Assembly (NCBI RefSeq): GCF_900546705.1
Contig: NZ_URDP01000039.1
Location: forward strand, 1 to 19,098
Reading direction: 5' to 3'
Source: an uncultured Oscillibacter sp.
GTDB taxonomy: Bacteria; Bacillota; Clostridia; Oscillospirales; Oscillospiraceae
Length of the DNA stretch: 19,098 nucleotides
The stretch's first letter is position 1. Each line of letters begins with the position of its first letter. The notes below the pieces were generated by a model, which was given only the letters and a program-made list of their open reading frames with translations, had not been told where the DNA came from and did not search any database. A program made the position numbers and the translations under genes. Shown piece by piece: positions 1 to 7,281 of the stretch.

Positions 1-43
1 CTGCTTGTAAGGCAGGTGCTCTAACCAGCTGAGCTATGCTCCC
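1..43 (-). tRNA. tRNA-Val (UAC), 5' part only
   Basis: Read on the minus strand, the piece starts with acceptor arm GGGAGCA, then TA, a D-stem GCTC/GAGC with the usual AGCTGGTTA loop, and an anticodon stem CCTGC with loop CTTACAA. The anticodon is therefore TAC (UAC), which reads valine GUA codons. The sequence leaves the window inside the 3' side of the anticodon stem, so the variable loop, T arm and 3' acceptor strand are missing. A consensus promoter lies just upstream (75-103). Other tRNAs may follow to the left outside the window. Confidence 0.9.
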
Positions 44-74
44 CGATTGCCGCTCTCGTCAGACGGCAAAAGTT

Positions 75-103
75 ATTATACTGAAAGAGGCCCGATCTGT
101 CAA
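75..103 (-). promoter_or_regulatory. Sigma-A promoter of the tRNA-Val gene
   Basis: On the minus strand TTGACA (98-103) is separated by exactly 17 bases from TATAAT (75-80), a full match to the vegetative consensus. It points at the tRNA 32 bases downstream. Such a perfect promoter is expected for a stable-RNA gene. The stretch 44-119 holds nothing else except a small GCCG/CGGC inverted repeat in the tRNA leader. Confidence 0.88.
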
Positions 104-119
104 CCCTTTTTTGAAATTT

Positions 120-1007
120 TTATTCTTTTTTCTTCATGTTGTCCAGAAGTCCTTGCAGCTGCTCGCGTGTAAAGGTCTGGACATTGTCACAAAACTGGCA
201 GCTCAGCTCCGCGCTGCCCTGCTCTTCGATCAGACTTTGCAGCTGATCCGGACCCAGACTGATGAGCGCCCGCTCCATCCGCTCCCGGCTGCAGTAGCAG
301 CGGTACTCAATGGGGCTGGTCTCCAGGATTTCCAGTTCAAAATCCGACAGCACTTCCCGCAGGATCGCCTCGGGGTCATCGTTCTTCCGAAGCAGGCCGG
401 TGACGGAGCCGGCAGCCATGACGCCGCCCTCCACCTTGGTGATCACGTCCTCCCCGGCACCGGGCATCAGCTGGATAAGATATCCGCCGGCGGCCAGCAC
501 GCTCTGGTCCCGGTCCACCAGCACCCCCAGGCCGCAGGCGGTGGGGATCTGTTCCGACTCCACAAAGTACGCCGCCAGGTCCTCGGCGATCTCGCCGCCC
601 AGCAGGCCCACACTGCCCACGTAGGGCTCCTTCATATTCAGATCGCGGACCACCGTCAGCGTACCCTCGGTGCCCACTGCGGCGCCCACATCCAGCTTGC
701 CGTCCGGCCGCAGGGGCAGGTCCACTGCCGGGTTGTCCACCGTGCCACGCACGTTTCCCTCGTTGTCGGACACGGCCAGCACAGTGCCCAGCGGGCCGCC
801 GCCCTTGATCTGCAGCGTGACGCTGGCCCCGTCTCCCTTGAGGGCATTGCCCATCATGGAGGCTGCGGCCAGGGCCCGGCCCAGCGCTGCCGTGGCCACG
901 GGCAGCGTCTTGTGGATCTGCCGGGCACGCTCCGTCAGGTCCCGGGTGGATACGGCCACCGCCTGTACATAGCCATCCGTGCTGATGGCACGAACCAATT
1001 TATCCAT
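120..1007 (-). CDS. hslO: Hsp33 redox-regulated holdase chaperone
   Basis: A 295-residue protein of the Hsp33 family, a cytoplasmic chaperone activated when oxidants release zinc from its C-terminal switch. The four zinc cysteines are visible as CYC at 237-239 and CQFC at 270-273, the family's C-X-C...C-X-X-C pattern. The N-terminal part has typical Hsp33 features, for example GGGPLGT near 69-75 and the MPGA segment near 181. The reading frame is open further upstream, but the ATG at 1007 follows a GAGAGG ribosome site and gives the usual family length, so the longer form is rejected. The start lies 14 bases after the methyltransferase stop, so the gene is the last of a three-gene operon. No clear hairpin terminator follows; a T-poor A-rich stretch leads into the tRNA promoter. 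Confidence 0.95.
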   Translation of the reverse strand: MDKLVRAISTDGYVQAVAVSTRDLTERARQIHKTLPVATAALGRALAAASMMGNALKGDGASVTLQIKGGGPLGTVLAVSDNEGNVRGTVDNPAVDLPLRPDGKLDVGAAVGTEGTLTVVRDLNMKEPYVGSVGLLGGEIAEDLAAYFVESEQIPTACGLGVLVDRDQSVLAAGGYLIQLMPGAGEDVITKVEGGVMAAGSVTGLLRKNDDPEAILREVLSDFELEILETSPIEYRCYCSRERMERALISLGPDQLQSLIEEQGSAELSCQFCDNVQTFTREQLQGLLDNMKKKE

Positions 1008-1021
1008 TCTAGAAACCTCTC

Positions 1022-1777
1022 TCATTCGTCTTTTGCTTTTTCCGCCCGGATAATCCAGCGGTCCTCGTCCGTCCGCGGCGGCCGCATGGTCATATCCCCG
1101 GTGACGGTGATCTTTCCAAATCCAGCCGCCTCCAGCCATGTCCGCAGCTGTGCCTCGCTCCAGGCCCGCTCCCGGTGCTCTTCAAAAGTTCTCTCCCACG
1201 CCCCGTCCGGCCGCAGCTGGAACAGATCCACCTGGTAGGTGCAGATCCGGGTGCGGGCGGAGAAAAACGTGCGCCACACGCACAAGCTCTCCTCTGTCTC
1301 ATCCATATAGATCTGCTGGTCCATCCGCTGGAGCTTATAGGGGGTGTTCACGTCAAAAATAAACTGCCCGCCGGGACGCAGCCAACGATAGACCCGCCGG
1401 AATGTCTCCTGCACGTCCCGCTCCCGGGTCAGATAGTTCAGAGAGTCCAGTGTGGAGACTGCCGCGTCCACCGGCTCCGTCAGACGCAGCCGGGCCATAT
1501 CCTGGTGCAGGAACAAAGGCGGCTGCCCCGGCAGGGCCGCCGCTTTTCCCATAGCCTGGGTCAGCATCTCCTCGGACCCGTCCGTGGCGATGACCTGATA
1601 GCCCCGCCGGGCCAGCAGGCAGGAGATCGTGCCGGTACCGCAGGCCAGATCCAGCACAGAGCGGACGGGAATGGCGCTTTTTTTCAGCAGCCGCTCCAAA
1701 AAATCCGCCCGTTTCCGGTACGCCGCATCGGCCATCAGGGCGTCATAACTGGCGGCCAGGGCCTCGTAGCTGCTCAT
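1022..1777 (-). CDS. Class I SAM-dependent methyltransferase (YqeM-like)
   Basis: A 251-residue soluble protein. Residues 41-50 (VLDLACGTGT) form the glycine-rich motif I that binds S-adenosylmethionine. The acidic residue after beta-2 is in the ATDGSEEM segment, and a motif IV-like stretch (DAAVSTLDSLNYL) follows. The C-terminal half ends with the LRPGGQFIFDVN post-motif and a W-rich domain common in YqeM-type enzymes. Substrate is unknown. Its ATG overlaps the yerC stop as ATGA, which indicates translational coupling. It sits between yerC and hslO in one operon, but I see nothing that ties its reaction to either partner. Confidence 0.87.
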   Translation of the reverse strand: MSSYEALAASYDALMADAAYRKRADFLERLLKKSAIPVRSVLDLACGTGTISCLLARRGYQVIATDGSEEMLTQAMGKAAALPGQPPLFLHQDMARLRLTEPVDAAVSTLDSLNYLTRERDVQETFRRVYRWLRPGGQFIFDVNTPYKLQRMDQQIYMDETEESLCVWRTFFSARTRICTYQVDLFQLRPDGAWERTFEEHRERAWSEAQLRTWLEAAGFGKITVTGDMTMRPPRTDEDRWIIRAEKAKDE

Positions 1778-2070
1778 TGCTTTTTCTCTTTCATACGGGC
1801 AAAGAGTCTTTCATAGGCCCCCGTGCCGTAGCTCAAAGAGCGGTTGACCCGGCTGATGGTGGCGCTGGAGGCGCCCGTCCGCTCCAGGATCTCGTTGTAG
1901 ATCATCCCGTCGTTGAGTAGCGACGCCACCTCAAACCGCTGCTCCATGGCACGAAGCTCGGAAACCGTGCAAAGATCCTGGAAAAATTCATAACACTCCT
2001 GCTCGTCCTTCAGCATCAAAATTGCCTTGTACAGCTGATCGTTCTTCTCTTTTTTCCCGATCTTGACCAT
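1774..2070 (-). CDS. yerC: YerC/YecD family TrpR-related DNA-binding protein
   Basis: A 98-residue protein whose length and sequence fit the YerC/YecD family, small repressor-like proteins related to TrpR. Residues near 32-45 (DLCTVSELRAMEQR) match the TrpR-superfamily first helices, and the segment near 56-82 (YNEILERTGASSATISRVNR) reads as a helix-turn-helix with SSATISR as the recognition helix. The ligand and target genes are unknown. It is the first gene of the leftward operon with the methyltransferase and hslO, and a promoter lies at 2129-2157. The ribosome site AAAGGG upstream of ATG at 2070 is moderate. Confidence 0.9.
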   Translation of the reverse strand: MVKIGKKEKNDQLYKAILMLKDEQECYEFFQDLCTVSELRAMEQRFEVASLLNDGMIYNEILERTGASSATISRVNRSLSYGTGAYERLFARMKEKKQ

Positions 2071-2104
2071 ATCTCGTACCCTTTCTTTGTTTTCACGACA
2101 ATTT

Positions 2105-2122
2105 TGCCGGCATCCGCCGGCA
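2105..2122 (-). repeat. Hairpin in the yerC 5' leader
   Basis: TGCCGGC and GCCGGCA form a perfect 7-bp inverted repeat around a 4-base loop, located between the yerC promoter and its start codon. It could be an mRNA 5' hairpin or a protein-binding dyad (for example autoregulation by YerC). Neither can be settled from the sequence. Confidence 0.4.
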
Positions 2123-2128
2123 TTTTGT

Positions 2129-2157
2129 ATTTTAACATTCTACTGCGTGAAAGTAAA
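2129..2157 (-). promoter_or_regulatory. Promoter of the yerC-methyltransferase-hslO operon
   Basis: On the minus strand TTTACT (2152-2157) lies 17 bases before TAAAAT (2129-2134). The -10 matches five of six consensus bases and the -35 four of six. It is well placed 59 bases upstream of the yerC start. The divergent DUF3298 gene may be served by a weaker candidate, TTGGCT (2163-2168) and TTTAAA (2185-2190), for which I have little confidence. Confidence 0.6.
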
Positions 2158-2269
2158 GGGGTTTGGCTTTAAAATTTTTCATGCTTTAAAGTGTGCGTCC
2201 GCACCACAGGCCGTCCCGCCACATACTCTGGGGCAAAGGGATTTTATGGAGAACAGGAGCGTCACGCCT

Positions 2270-2950
2270 ATGAACTATGATCTGACACACCTGGACACTG
2301 AGCCGCTGACCGCCCAGCGGGAGTGGGTGTCCGACGGGATTCCCGTATTGCAGGCCACGGTGTGCGTTCCCCGGCCGGTGCCGGCGGCAGGCGGTATCTA
2401 CCGGCGGGTCCGACGGTACTATCAGCTCCAGTGCCGGGCCTTCTTCCGGTACTGTCAGCGGGAACTGGCCCCACAGGCCGCGGCCGAGTACGCTGCTGCA
2501 CTGTCCGCCAGCCGTCCGCTGCCGTCGTTCCACGCGGAACTTACGTATCAGGTCACCTATAACCAGGGCGGGCTGTGGAGCCTCTACACCCAGTCCCGGG
2601 AGGCCGCCCCCGGCGGCACACTGGTGGTGCGCCGGGGCGATACCTGGGATCTGGCCGCCGGTTACCCTGTTCCGGCAGGCAGCTTCTTCACCGGCAGTTC
2701 CCTGCGCAAAACCCTGCTGGCCGCGGCGGAAGCAGAGATCGAGCGCCGGATCGCCGCCGGTGCCGGCGTCTACCGGGAGGACTGGCGCAAGGCCCTGCGG
2801 CGTCATTTCAATCCCCAGAACTACTACCTGACATCCGACGGCCTGACGTTTTTTTATCCCATGTGCTCCATTGCGCCCGCCTCCGCCGGAATCCCCGTCT
2901 TTACCCTGCCCTATGGTACCGGTACTCTGCGGGCCCTTCCGGAGACGTAA
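2270..2950 (+). CDS. DUF3298 (RsiV C-terminal-like) domain protein
   Basis: A 226-residue protein of unknown role. The last hundred residues resemble the DUF3298 domain found in RsiV-type anti-sigma factors and related proteins: a segment with FFYP, then IAPASAG, then FTLPY near the C terminus. No signal peptide or membrane segment is seen, so unlike RsiV this appears soluble, and no sigma-factor gene is next to it. The ATG at 2270 follows AGGAG with a 10-base gap. An alternative in-frame ATG at 2246 follows AAAGGG at short spacing and would add eight residues. The gene runs opposite to its neighbours, diverges from yerC and converges on hydA, so it is a single-gene unit closed by the terminator at 2950-2983. 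Confidence 0.78.
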   Translation: MNYDLTHLDTEPLTAQREWVSDGIPVLQATVCVPRPVPAAGGIYRRVRRYYQLQCRAFFRYCQRELAPQAAAEYAAALSASRPLPSFHAELTYQVTYNQGGLWSLYTQSREAAPGGTLVVRRGDTWDLAAGYPVPAGSFFTGSSLRKTLLAAAEAEIERRIAAGAGVYREDWRKALRRHFNPQNYYLTSDGLTFFYPMCSIAPASAGIPVFTLPYGTGTLRALPET

Positions 2951-2983
2951 AAATTCCCCGGCGCTCTCGCACCGGGGAATTTT
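2950..2983. terminator. Bidirectional terminator between DUF3298 gene and hydA
   Basis: A 12-bp perfect stem (AAAATTCCCCGG at 2950-2961 pairing with CCGGGGAATTTT at 2972-2983) encloses a 10-base loop. The A- and T-rich arms supply a U-tract in both directions, so the hairpin can stop the rightward DUF3298 transcript and the leftward hydCBA transcript, whose last stop codon is only two bases away. Confidence 0.9.
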
Positions 2984-2984
2984 A

Positions 2985-4685
2985 TCACGCCTTTTTCACA
3001 TAGTCCACATGGAGCAGCGGATGGGTACGGCCCTTCAGCGGCCCCTCCAGCATCTCCATGACAATGGGGTTGCGCTCCGAGCGCTTCATGAGGGCTGTGC
3101 GATCGGCCTCGTAAAGGCCCTCTGCACGCCGCTGCTTGACCGGCGTCAGGCCGTAGGGCTGGCCGGCGCCGCCCACGCAGCCGGTCTTGCAGGTCATGAC
3201 CTCCACCAGATCATAGTAGGCCTGCCCGGCCTCGATATCCGCCAGCAGGCGCTTGGCGTTGACCAAACCGTGCACCACGGCAATCCGCAGCACCCGGTCA
3301 CCCACCGGCAGCGTCACAGAGCGGATGGCGTCCGTTCCCCGCAGGCCGGAGAACTGGATGGCCTGAAGAGTATTTTTGGACTTGTCCTCCACTACCCTGC
3401 GGGCCACAGCCTCCGCCACGCCACCGGTGGTTCCGAAGATGGTGCCCGCACCGGTGCCCATACCGAAGGGCAGATCCGGCGCCTCGCCCTCCAGCTCGTC
3501 AAAGCGGATGCCGGACTCCTTGATCATCATGATGATCTCCTGGGTGGTCAGCACCAGATCCACATCCGGCACGCCGTTGTGGACAAACTCCGACCGCTGA
3601 GCCTCCATCTTCTTGGCGGTGCAGGGCATGATGGCCACATGGTAGGTTTTGCGGCCGTCCCCCGCGTCCTTTTGTGCGTACTGGTCCTTCAGCACGGCGG
3701 CAAACATCTCCATGGGGGACTTGCAGCTGGAGACATTTTTCAGATATTTTGGATTCTCGTTTTCCAGGTACTTGATCCACGCGGGACAGCAGCTGGTGAA
3801 CATGGGGAACGGGCCGCCCTTGCCCAGCCGTTCCAGGAATTCCGCCGACTCCTCCATCACCGTCAGATCCGCGCCGAAGGTGGTATCGTACACCTCCGCG
3901 GCGCCCATCATTTTCAGAGCGGAGACCAGCTTGTTCACGGCGTTGACGCCGGGCGCCAGTCCGAACGCCTCGCCCACGGCCACCCGGACCGCCGGAGCAA
4001 TCTGGAACACCACCCGCTTGGAGGTGTCATAGAGGGCACGCCACGCCTGGCCGATCTCGTTTTTCACAGTGATGGCACCGGTGGGGCACGCGGCGGCACA
4101 CTGGCCGCAGCTGACACATGCCGTGGCATCCAGCTTGCGGTCGAAGGCCGGGCAGACCATCAGCTCGCTGCCCCGATGAGCAAAGTTCAAAATGCCCATG
4201 CCCTGCATTTCCTCGCACACCCGGACGCAGTCGCCGCAGAGGATGCACTTGTTGGGGTCCCGCACGATTGCCGGAGAGGAGGTGTCCTTTTCATAGTGGG
4301 GCCGGGTGTCCGCAAAGCGGACATGCCGCACGCCGAACCGCAGCGCCAGCTCCTGGAGCCGGCAGCTGCCGCTTTTTTCGCAGGTGGTGCAGTCCCGGCA
4401 ATGGGACGAGAGCATCAGTTCCAGGATCATCCGCCGGTGCTTGAGCAGGCGCGCCGTGTTGGTGCGGATTCTCATGCCGTCCCGGGGCTCCATGGAGCAG
4501 GATGCATCGATCTTGCCCCGCTCGTCCTCCACCACGCACATGCGGCACGCGCCGTAGACGGACAGCTCCGAATAGTAGCAGAAGGTGGGCATTTCGATAC
4601 CGGCCTTGCGGATGACCGCCAGCACGTTCTTCTCCCCGTCGAAGGGGACCCGTTGGCCGTCGATATACATGATTCCCTTTGCCAT
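2985..4685 (-). CDS. hydA: [FeFe] hydrogenase catalytic subunit HydA (HydABC type)
   Basis: The 566-residue catalytic subunit of a NAD(H)/ferredoxin-linked [FeFe] hydrogenase. An N-terminal [2Fe-2S] domain uses C36, C47, C50 and C63. A His-ligated [4Fe-4S] site follows with H95, C99, C102 and C108. Two ferredoxin clusters lie at C147-C157 and C190-C200. The H-cluster domain has TSCCPAW (297-303) with C299 as the likely proton relay and C300 as ligand, MPCTAKK (353-359) with C355, and a third motif with C499 and C503. That third motif reads MTCKTGC where family members normally have MAC followed by P/H-G-G-C. The protein lacks the extra C-terminal [2Fe-2S] domain of the Thermotoga enzyme, as in acetogen HydA. 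The start has AGGAGG upstream and lies four bases after the hydB stop. The hydEFG maturation genes are not in the window. Confidence 0.95.
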   Translation of the reverse strand: MAKGIMYIDGQRVPFDGEKNVLAVIRKAGIEMPTFCYYSELSVYGACRMCVVEDERGKIDASCSMEPRDGMRIRTNTARLLKHRRMILELMLSSHCRDCTTCEKSGSCRLQELALRFGVRHVRFADTRPHYEKDTSSPAIVRDPNKCILCGDCVRVCEEMQGMGILNFAHRGSELMVCPAFDRKLDATACVSCGQCAAACPTGAITVKNEIGQAWRALYDTSKRVVFQIAPAVRVAVGEAFGLAPGVNAVNKLVSALKMMGAAEVYDTTFGADLTVMEESAEFLERLGKGGPFPMFTSCCPAWIKYLENENPKYLKNVSSCKSPMEMFAAVLKDQYAQKDAGDGRKTYHVAIMPCTAKKMEAQRSEFVHNGVPDVDLVLTTQEIIMMIKESGIRFDELEGEAPDLPFGMGTGAGTIFGTTGGVAEAVARRVVEDKSKNTLQAIQFSGLRGTDAIRSVTLPVGDRVLRIAVVHGLVNAKRLLADIEAGQAYYDLVEVMTCKTGCVGGAGQPYGLTPVKQRRAEGLYEADRTALMKRSERNPIVMEMLEGPLKGRTHPLLHVDYVKKA

Positions 4686-4689
4686 TGTC

Positions 4690-6594
4690 TCAGCCCTCCT
4701 TTGCCGCCGTAATGGCGCCGAAGGGGCAGATGCCCACGCATGCGCCGCAGTTGATGCATTTTTCCGGATCGATGGTATGGGCCTGCTTCACCGCCCCGGA
4801 GATGGCCTCCATGGGACAGTTTTTCCGGCACTTGCCGCATCCCTTGCATGTTTCCGGGTCGATGACCGGATGAGGCTTTTCCCGGTTGCAGATGGGGCAG
4901 TGGTGGTCCACCACATGGGCAAGGTACTCGTCGCGGAAGTACTTGAGGGTGCTCTGCACCGGCTTGCAGGCGCTCTGTCCCAGGCCGCACAGGGCCGTAT
5001 TCGTAATGGTGTCCGCCAGCTCCTCCAGAAGGTCCAGATCTTCCAGGGTGCCCTTGTTGTCCAGAATGCGGTCCAGGATCTCCAGCATGCGCTTGGTCCC
5101 CTCCCGGCAGGGCACGCACTTGCCGCAGGACTCGTTCTGGGTAAAGCGCATGAAGAACCGGGCCACCTCCACCATGCAGGTGTCCTCGTCCATGACCACC
5201 AGACCGCCGGAGCCGATCATGGCGCCGATGCTCTTGAGGGAATCGAAGTCCAGCGGCAGGTCCAGATGCTCCTGGCTTGCCGTGGTGGCGCCGCCGGAGG
5301 GGCCGCCGATCTGGACCGCCTTGAACTTCTTTCCGCCCCGGATGCCGCCGCCGATGTCAAAGACCACCTCCCGGATGGTGGTGCCCATGGGAACCTCGAT
5401 GAGGCCCGTGTTCACCACGTTGCCGGTCAGGGCGAAGGCCTTGGTGCCGGGGCTTGTCTTGGTGCCGATGGAGTGATACCACTCCACGCCGTTGCGGACG
5501 ATCAGCGGCACATTGGCAAACGTCTCCACATTGTTGAGCACCGTGGGCTCGGCCCACAGGCCGTGCTCGATGGTGCGGGGCGGCTTGACCCGGGGCATGC
5601 CCCGGTTGCCCTCGATGGAGGCGGTCAGGGCGCTGCCCTCGCCGCAGACGAAGGCGCCGGCACCCCGGTTAACGTGAATGCGGAAGGAGAAATCCGTGCC
5701 CATGATATGCTCGCCCAGAAGACCGTACTCCTCCGCCTTGGCAATGGCGGCCTTGAGCCGGCTCACTGCCAGCGGATACTCCGCCCGGACGTAGATATAG
5801 CCCTCGTCGCTGCCCACGGCCAGTCCCGCGATCATCATGCCCTCCAGCACACTGTGGGGATTGCCCTCCATAATGGAGCGGTCCATGAACGCGCCGGGGT
5901 CTCCTTCGTCGCCGTTGCAGACCACGTATTTCTTCTCCGACTTCTGCCGCCGGGCGCCGTCCCACTTGCGGCCCGCGGGGAACCCTCCGCCGCCCCGGCC
6001 CCGAAGCCCGGAGTCCAGAATGGTCTTGCAGATCTCCTCGTCGGTCATTTCAAAAAGTGCCTTTTCAAAGGCGGCGTAGCCGTCCTTGGCGATGTACTCC
6101 TCAATGTCCTCGGCGTCACTGCTGCCGCAGTTTTCCAGCACCACCCGGTGCTGCTTTTTGTAAAAGGGAATATCCTCCTGCTTCGGATACGCCACCCCGT
6201 CCAGATGGTACACCAGCCGGTCGATGATCTCCCCGCCCAGCACGGTCTTCTCCAGAATCTCGTGGCAGTCCTCGGGCCTGACGTGGATGTACATGACGCC
6301 CATGGGCTCAATGTGCACCAGGGGCCCCATCTCGCAAAAGCCGTGGCAGCCGCTCATCTTCACATGGAGGGCCTTTTCCGCATCCGTGTCGTGCTTGAGG
6401 CCCACGTAGACCTGCAGTCCCCGCTTCTCACACTCAGCCTTGATGTTCTCATAGATCTTCATGGCGCCGCCGGCAATGCAGCCGGTACCTGCGCAGATGA
6501 GAACAGAGGGCACCTGACGGCTCTGCCGCAGGGCGTTGCGGGCATTGGCCTGGAATACATGGAAGCTGTCCCGGGTCAGTTTCGTCTGGATCAT
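4690..6594 (-). CDS. hydB: NAD(H)-binding flavoprotein subunit HydB (NuoF-like)
   Basis: The 634-residue diaphorase subunit that exchanges electrons between NAD(H), through FMN, and iron-sulfur clusters leading to HydA. It has a thioredoxin-like [2Fe-2S] domain (C34, C39, C83, C87). A NuoF core follows with the glycine-rich FMN/NAD loop GRGGGGFPAG (199-208) and NGDEGDPGAFMDR (227-239). The NuoF [4Fe-4S] site is C490, C493, C496 and C536. The C-terminal extension carries a CPIC pair (566-569) and two ferredoxin motifs (C583-C593 and C613-C623), which is the arrangement of electron-bifurcating HydB. The ATG at 6594 overlaps the hydC stop as ATGA and follows AAGGAGGAG, so translation is coupled. 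Confidence 0.95.
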   Translation of the reverse strand: MIQTKLTRDSFHVFQANARNALRQSRQVPSVLICAGTGCIAGGAMKIYENIKAECEKRGLQVYVGLKHDTDAEKALHVKMSGCHGFCEMGPLVHIEPMGVMYIHVRPEDCHEILEKTVLGGEIIDRLVYHLDGVAYPKQEDIPFYKKQHRVVLENCGSSDAEDIEEYIAKDGYAAFEKALFEMTDEEICKTILDSGLRGRGGGGFPAGRKWDGARRQKSEKKYVVCNGDEGDPGAFMDRSIMEGNPHSVLEGMMIAGLAVGSDEGYIYVRAEYPLAVSRLKAAIAKAEEYGLLGEHIMGTDFSFRIHVNRGAGAFVCGEGSALTASIEGNRGMPRVKPPRTIEHGLWAEPTVLNNVETFANVPLIVRNGVEWYHSIGTKTSPGTKAFALTGNVVNTGLIEVPMGTTIREVVFDIGGGIRGGKKFKAVQIGGPSGGATTASQEHLDLPLDFDSLKSIGAMIGSGGLVVMDEDTCMVEVARFFMRFTQNESCGKCVPCREGTKRMLEILDRILDNKGTLEDLDLLEELADTITNTALCGLGQSACKPVQSTLKYFRDEYLAHVVDHHCPICNREKPHPVIDPETCKGCGKCRKNCPMEAISGAVKQAHTIDPEKCINCGACVGICPFGAITAAKEG

Positions 6595-7067
6595 GCCGTC
6601 TCCTCCTTCCGCATCTGCTCCAGCAGCGCAAGCGCCGCCTCCGGCGTCATTTTTGCGTGCACCTCGCCGTCAATGGTCATGACCGGCGCCAGGCCGCAGG
6701 CCCCCAGGCACGCCACCGTCTCCAGGGTAAACATGCCGTCGGCAGAGGTCTTTTTCTTCCCCGTCAGCCCCAGGTAGTCCCGGATGGCGTCATAGATGGG
6801 CTGGGACTTGCGGACGTGGCAGGCCGTGCCCTGGCACACCTTGATGATGTGCCGGCCCTTGGCCTCCAGGGAAAAATTCTCATAAAACGTAGCCACACTG
6901 TACACCTTCGCGGTGCTGATGCCCAGCTTTTCCGCCACCAGTGTCAGCGCATCTTCACTCAGATACTTGTACTCGCTTTGGATCTCCTGCATGATGGCAA
7001 TCAGATTGGACTGCTGGCAGCCGAAGCTGTCGATAATCTGGCTTGCCCTGGTCAGTTCTTCGGTCAT
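6591..7067 (-). CDS. hydC: Thioredoxin-like [2Fe-2S] subunit HydC (NuoE-like)
   Basis: A 158-residue NuoE/HydC subunit that carries one [2Fe-2S] cluster next to the HydB flavin. Ligands are C78, C83, C120 and C124 in CQGTAC and CLGAC. The N-terminal helical bundle (roughly 1-60) with the ISTAKVYSVATFYENF segment is typical of the family. The frame is open upstream, but the ATG at 7067 has a good AAGGAG site at 7-base spacing and gives normal length, so the 26-residue extension is rejected. It is the first gene of hydC-hydB-hydA and is preceded by a strong promoter at 7129-7158. Confidence 0.94.
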   Translation of the reverse strand: MTEELTRASQIIDSFGCQQSNLIAIMQEIQSEYKYLSEDALTLVAEKLGISTAKVYSVATFYENFSLEAKGRHIIKVCQGTACHVRKSQPIYDAIRDYLGLTGKKKTSADGMFTLETVACLGACGLAPVMTIDGEVHAKMTPEAALALLEQMRKEETA

Positions 7068-7128
7068 GGCCTGTCTCCTTTTTTGAATGTGTCCCCCATG
7101 GAAAAACGTATATTTCTCCCTTGAAACC

Positions 7129-7158
7129 AGTATAGCGCAGGCCATTTTCTTCTGTCAA
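7129..7158 (-). promoter_or_regulatory. Promoter of the hydCBA operon
   Basis: On the minus strand a perfect -35 TTGACA (7153-7158) is followed after 18 bases by TATACT (7129-7134). The transcript would have a leader of about 55 bases before the hydC ATG. I looked for a Rex-type operator (TTGTTAA-N-TTAACAA) and did not find one at the promoter. Confidence 0.85.
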
Positions 7159-7214
7159 AATGTTTTTCATTTTTGTATACTCAAACGTTTTTTCTCCCAT
7201 TTATTTATCAAAAA

Positions 7215-7260
7215 AGTCAAAAACATCGCCGTCTCGGTACGAGACGGCGATGTTTTTTTA
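7215..7260 (-). terminator. Terminator of the AGCS symporter gene
   Basis: A very strong hairpin: the arm AACATCGCCGTCTCG (7222-7236) pairs with CGAGACGGCGATGTT across a 3-base loop. On the minus strand it is followed by a T-rich run interrupted by GAC. It lies 22 bases past the symporter stop and separates it from the hydCBA promoter. The plus-strand side is also T-rich, so it could stop antisense transcription too. Confidence 0.9.
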
Positions 7261-7281
7261 TCAACTTCTTAACTTGCTTTT

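Noticed and set aside
1008..1139. N-terminal extension of Hsp33
   Set aside because: It overlaps the methyltransferase end, and MDKLVRAI is the usual Hsp33 beginning with a ribosome site before it.
2871..4712. Long plus-strand open frame of 613 codons opposite hydA
   Set aside because: It is an antisense shadow: His/Ala/Gly-rich with no family pattern, while hydA on the other strand carries every expected motif. GC-rich third positions cause such frames.
4585..6777. Plus-strand open frame of 730 codons opposite hydB and part of hydC
   Set aside because: Same antisense artefact; no ribosome site, no recognisable domain, and complete overlap with well-supported genes.
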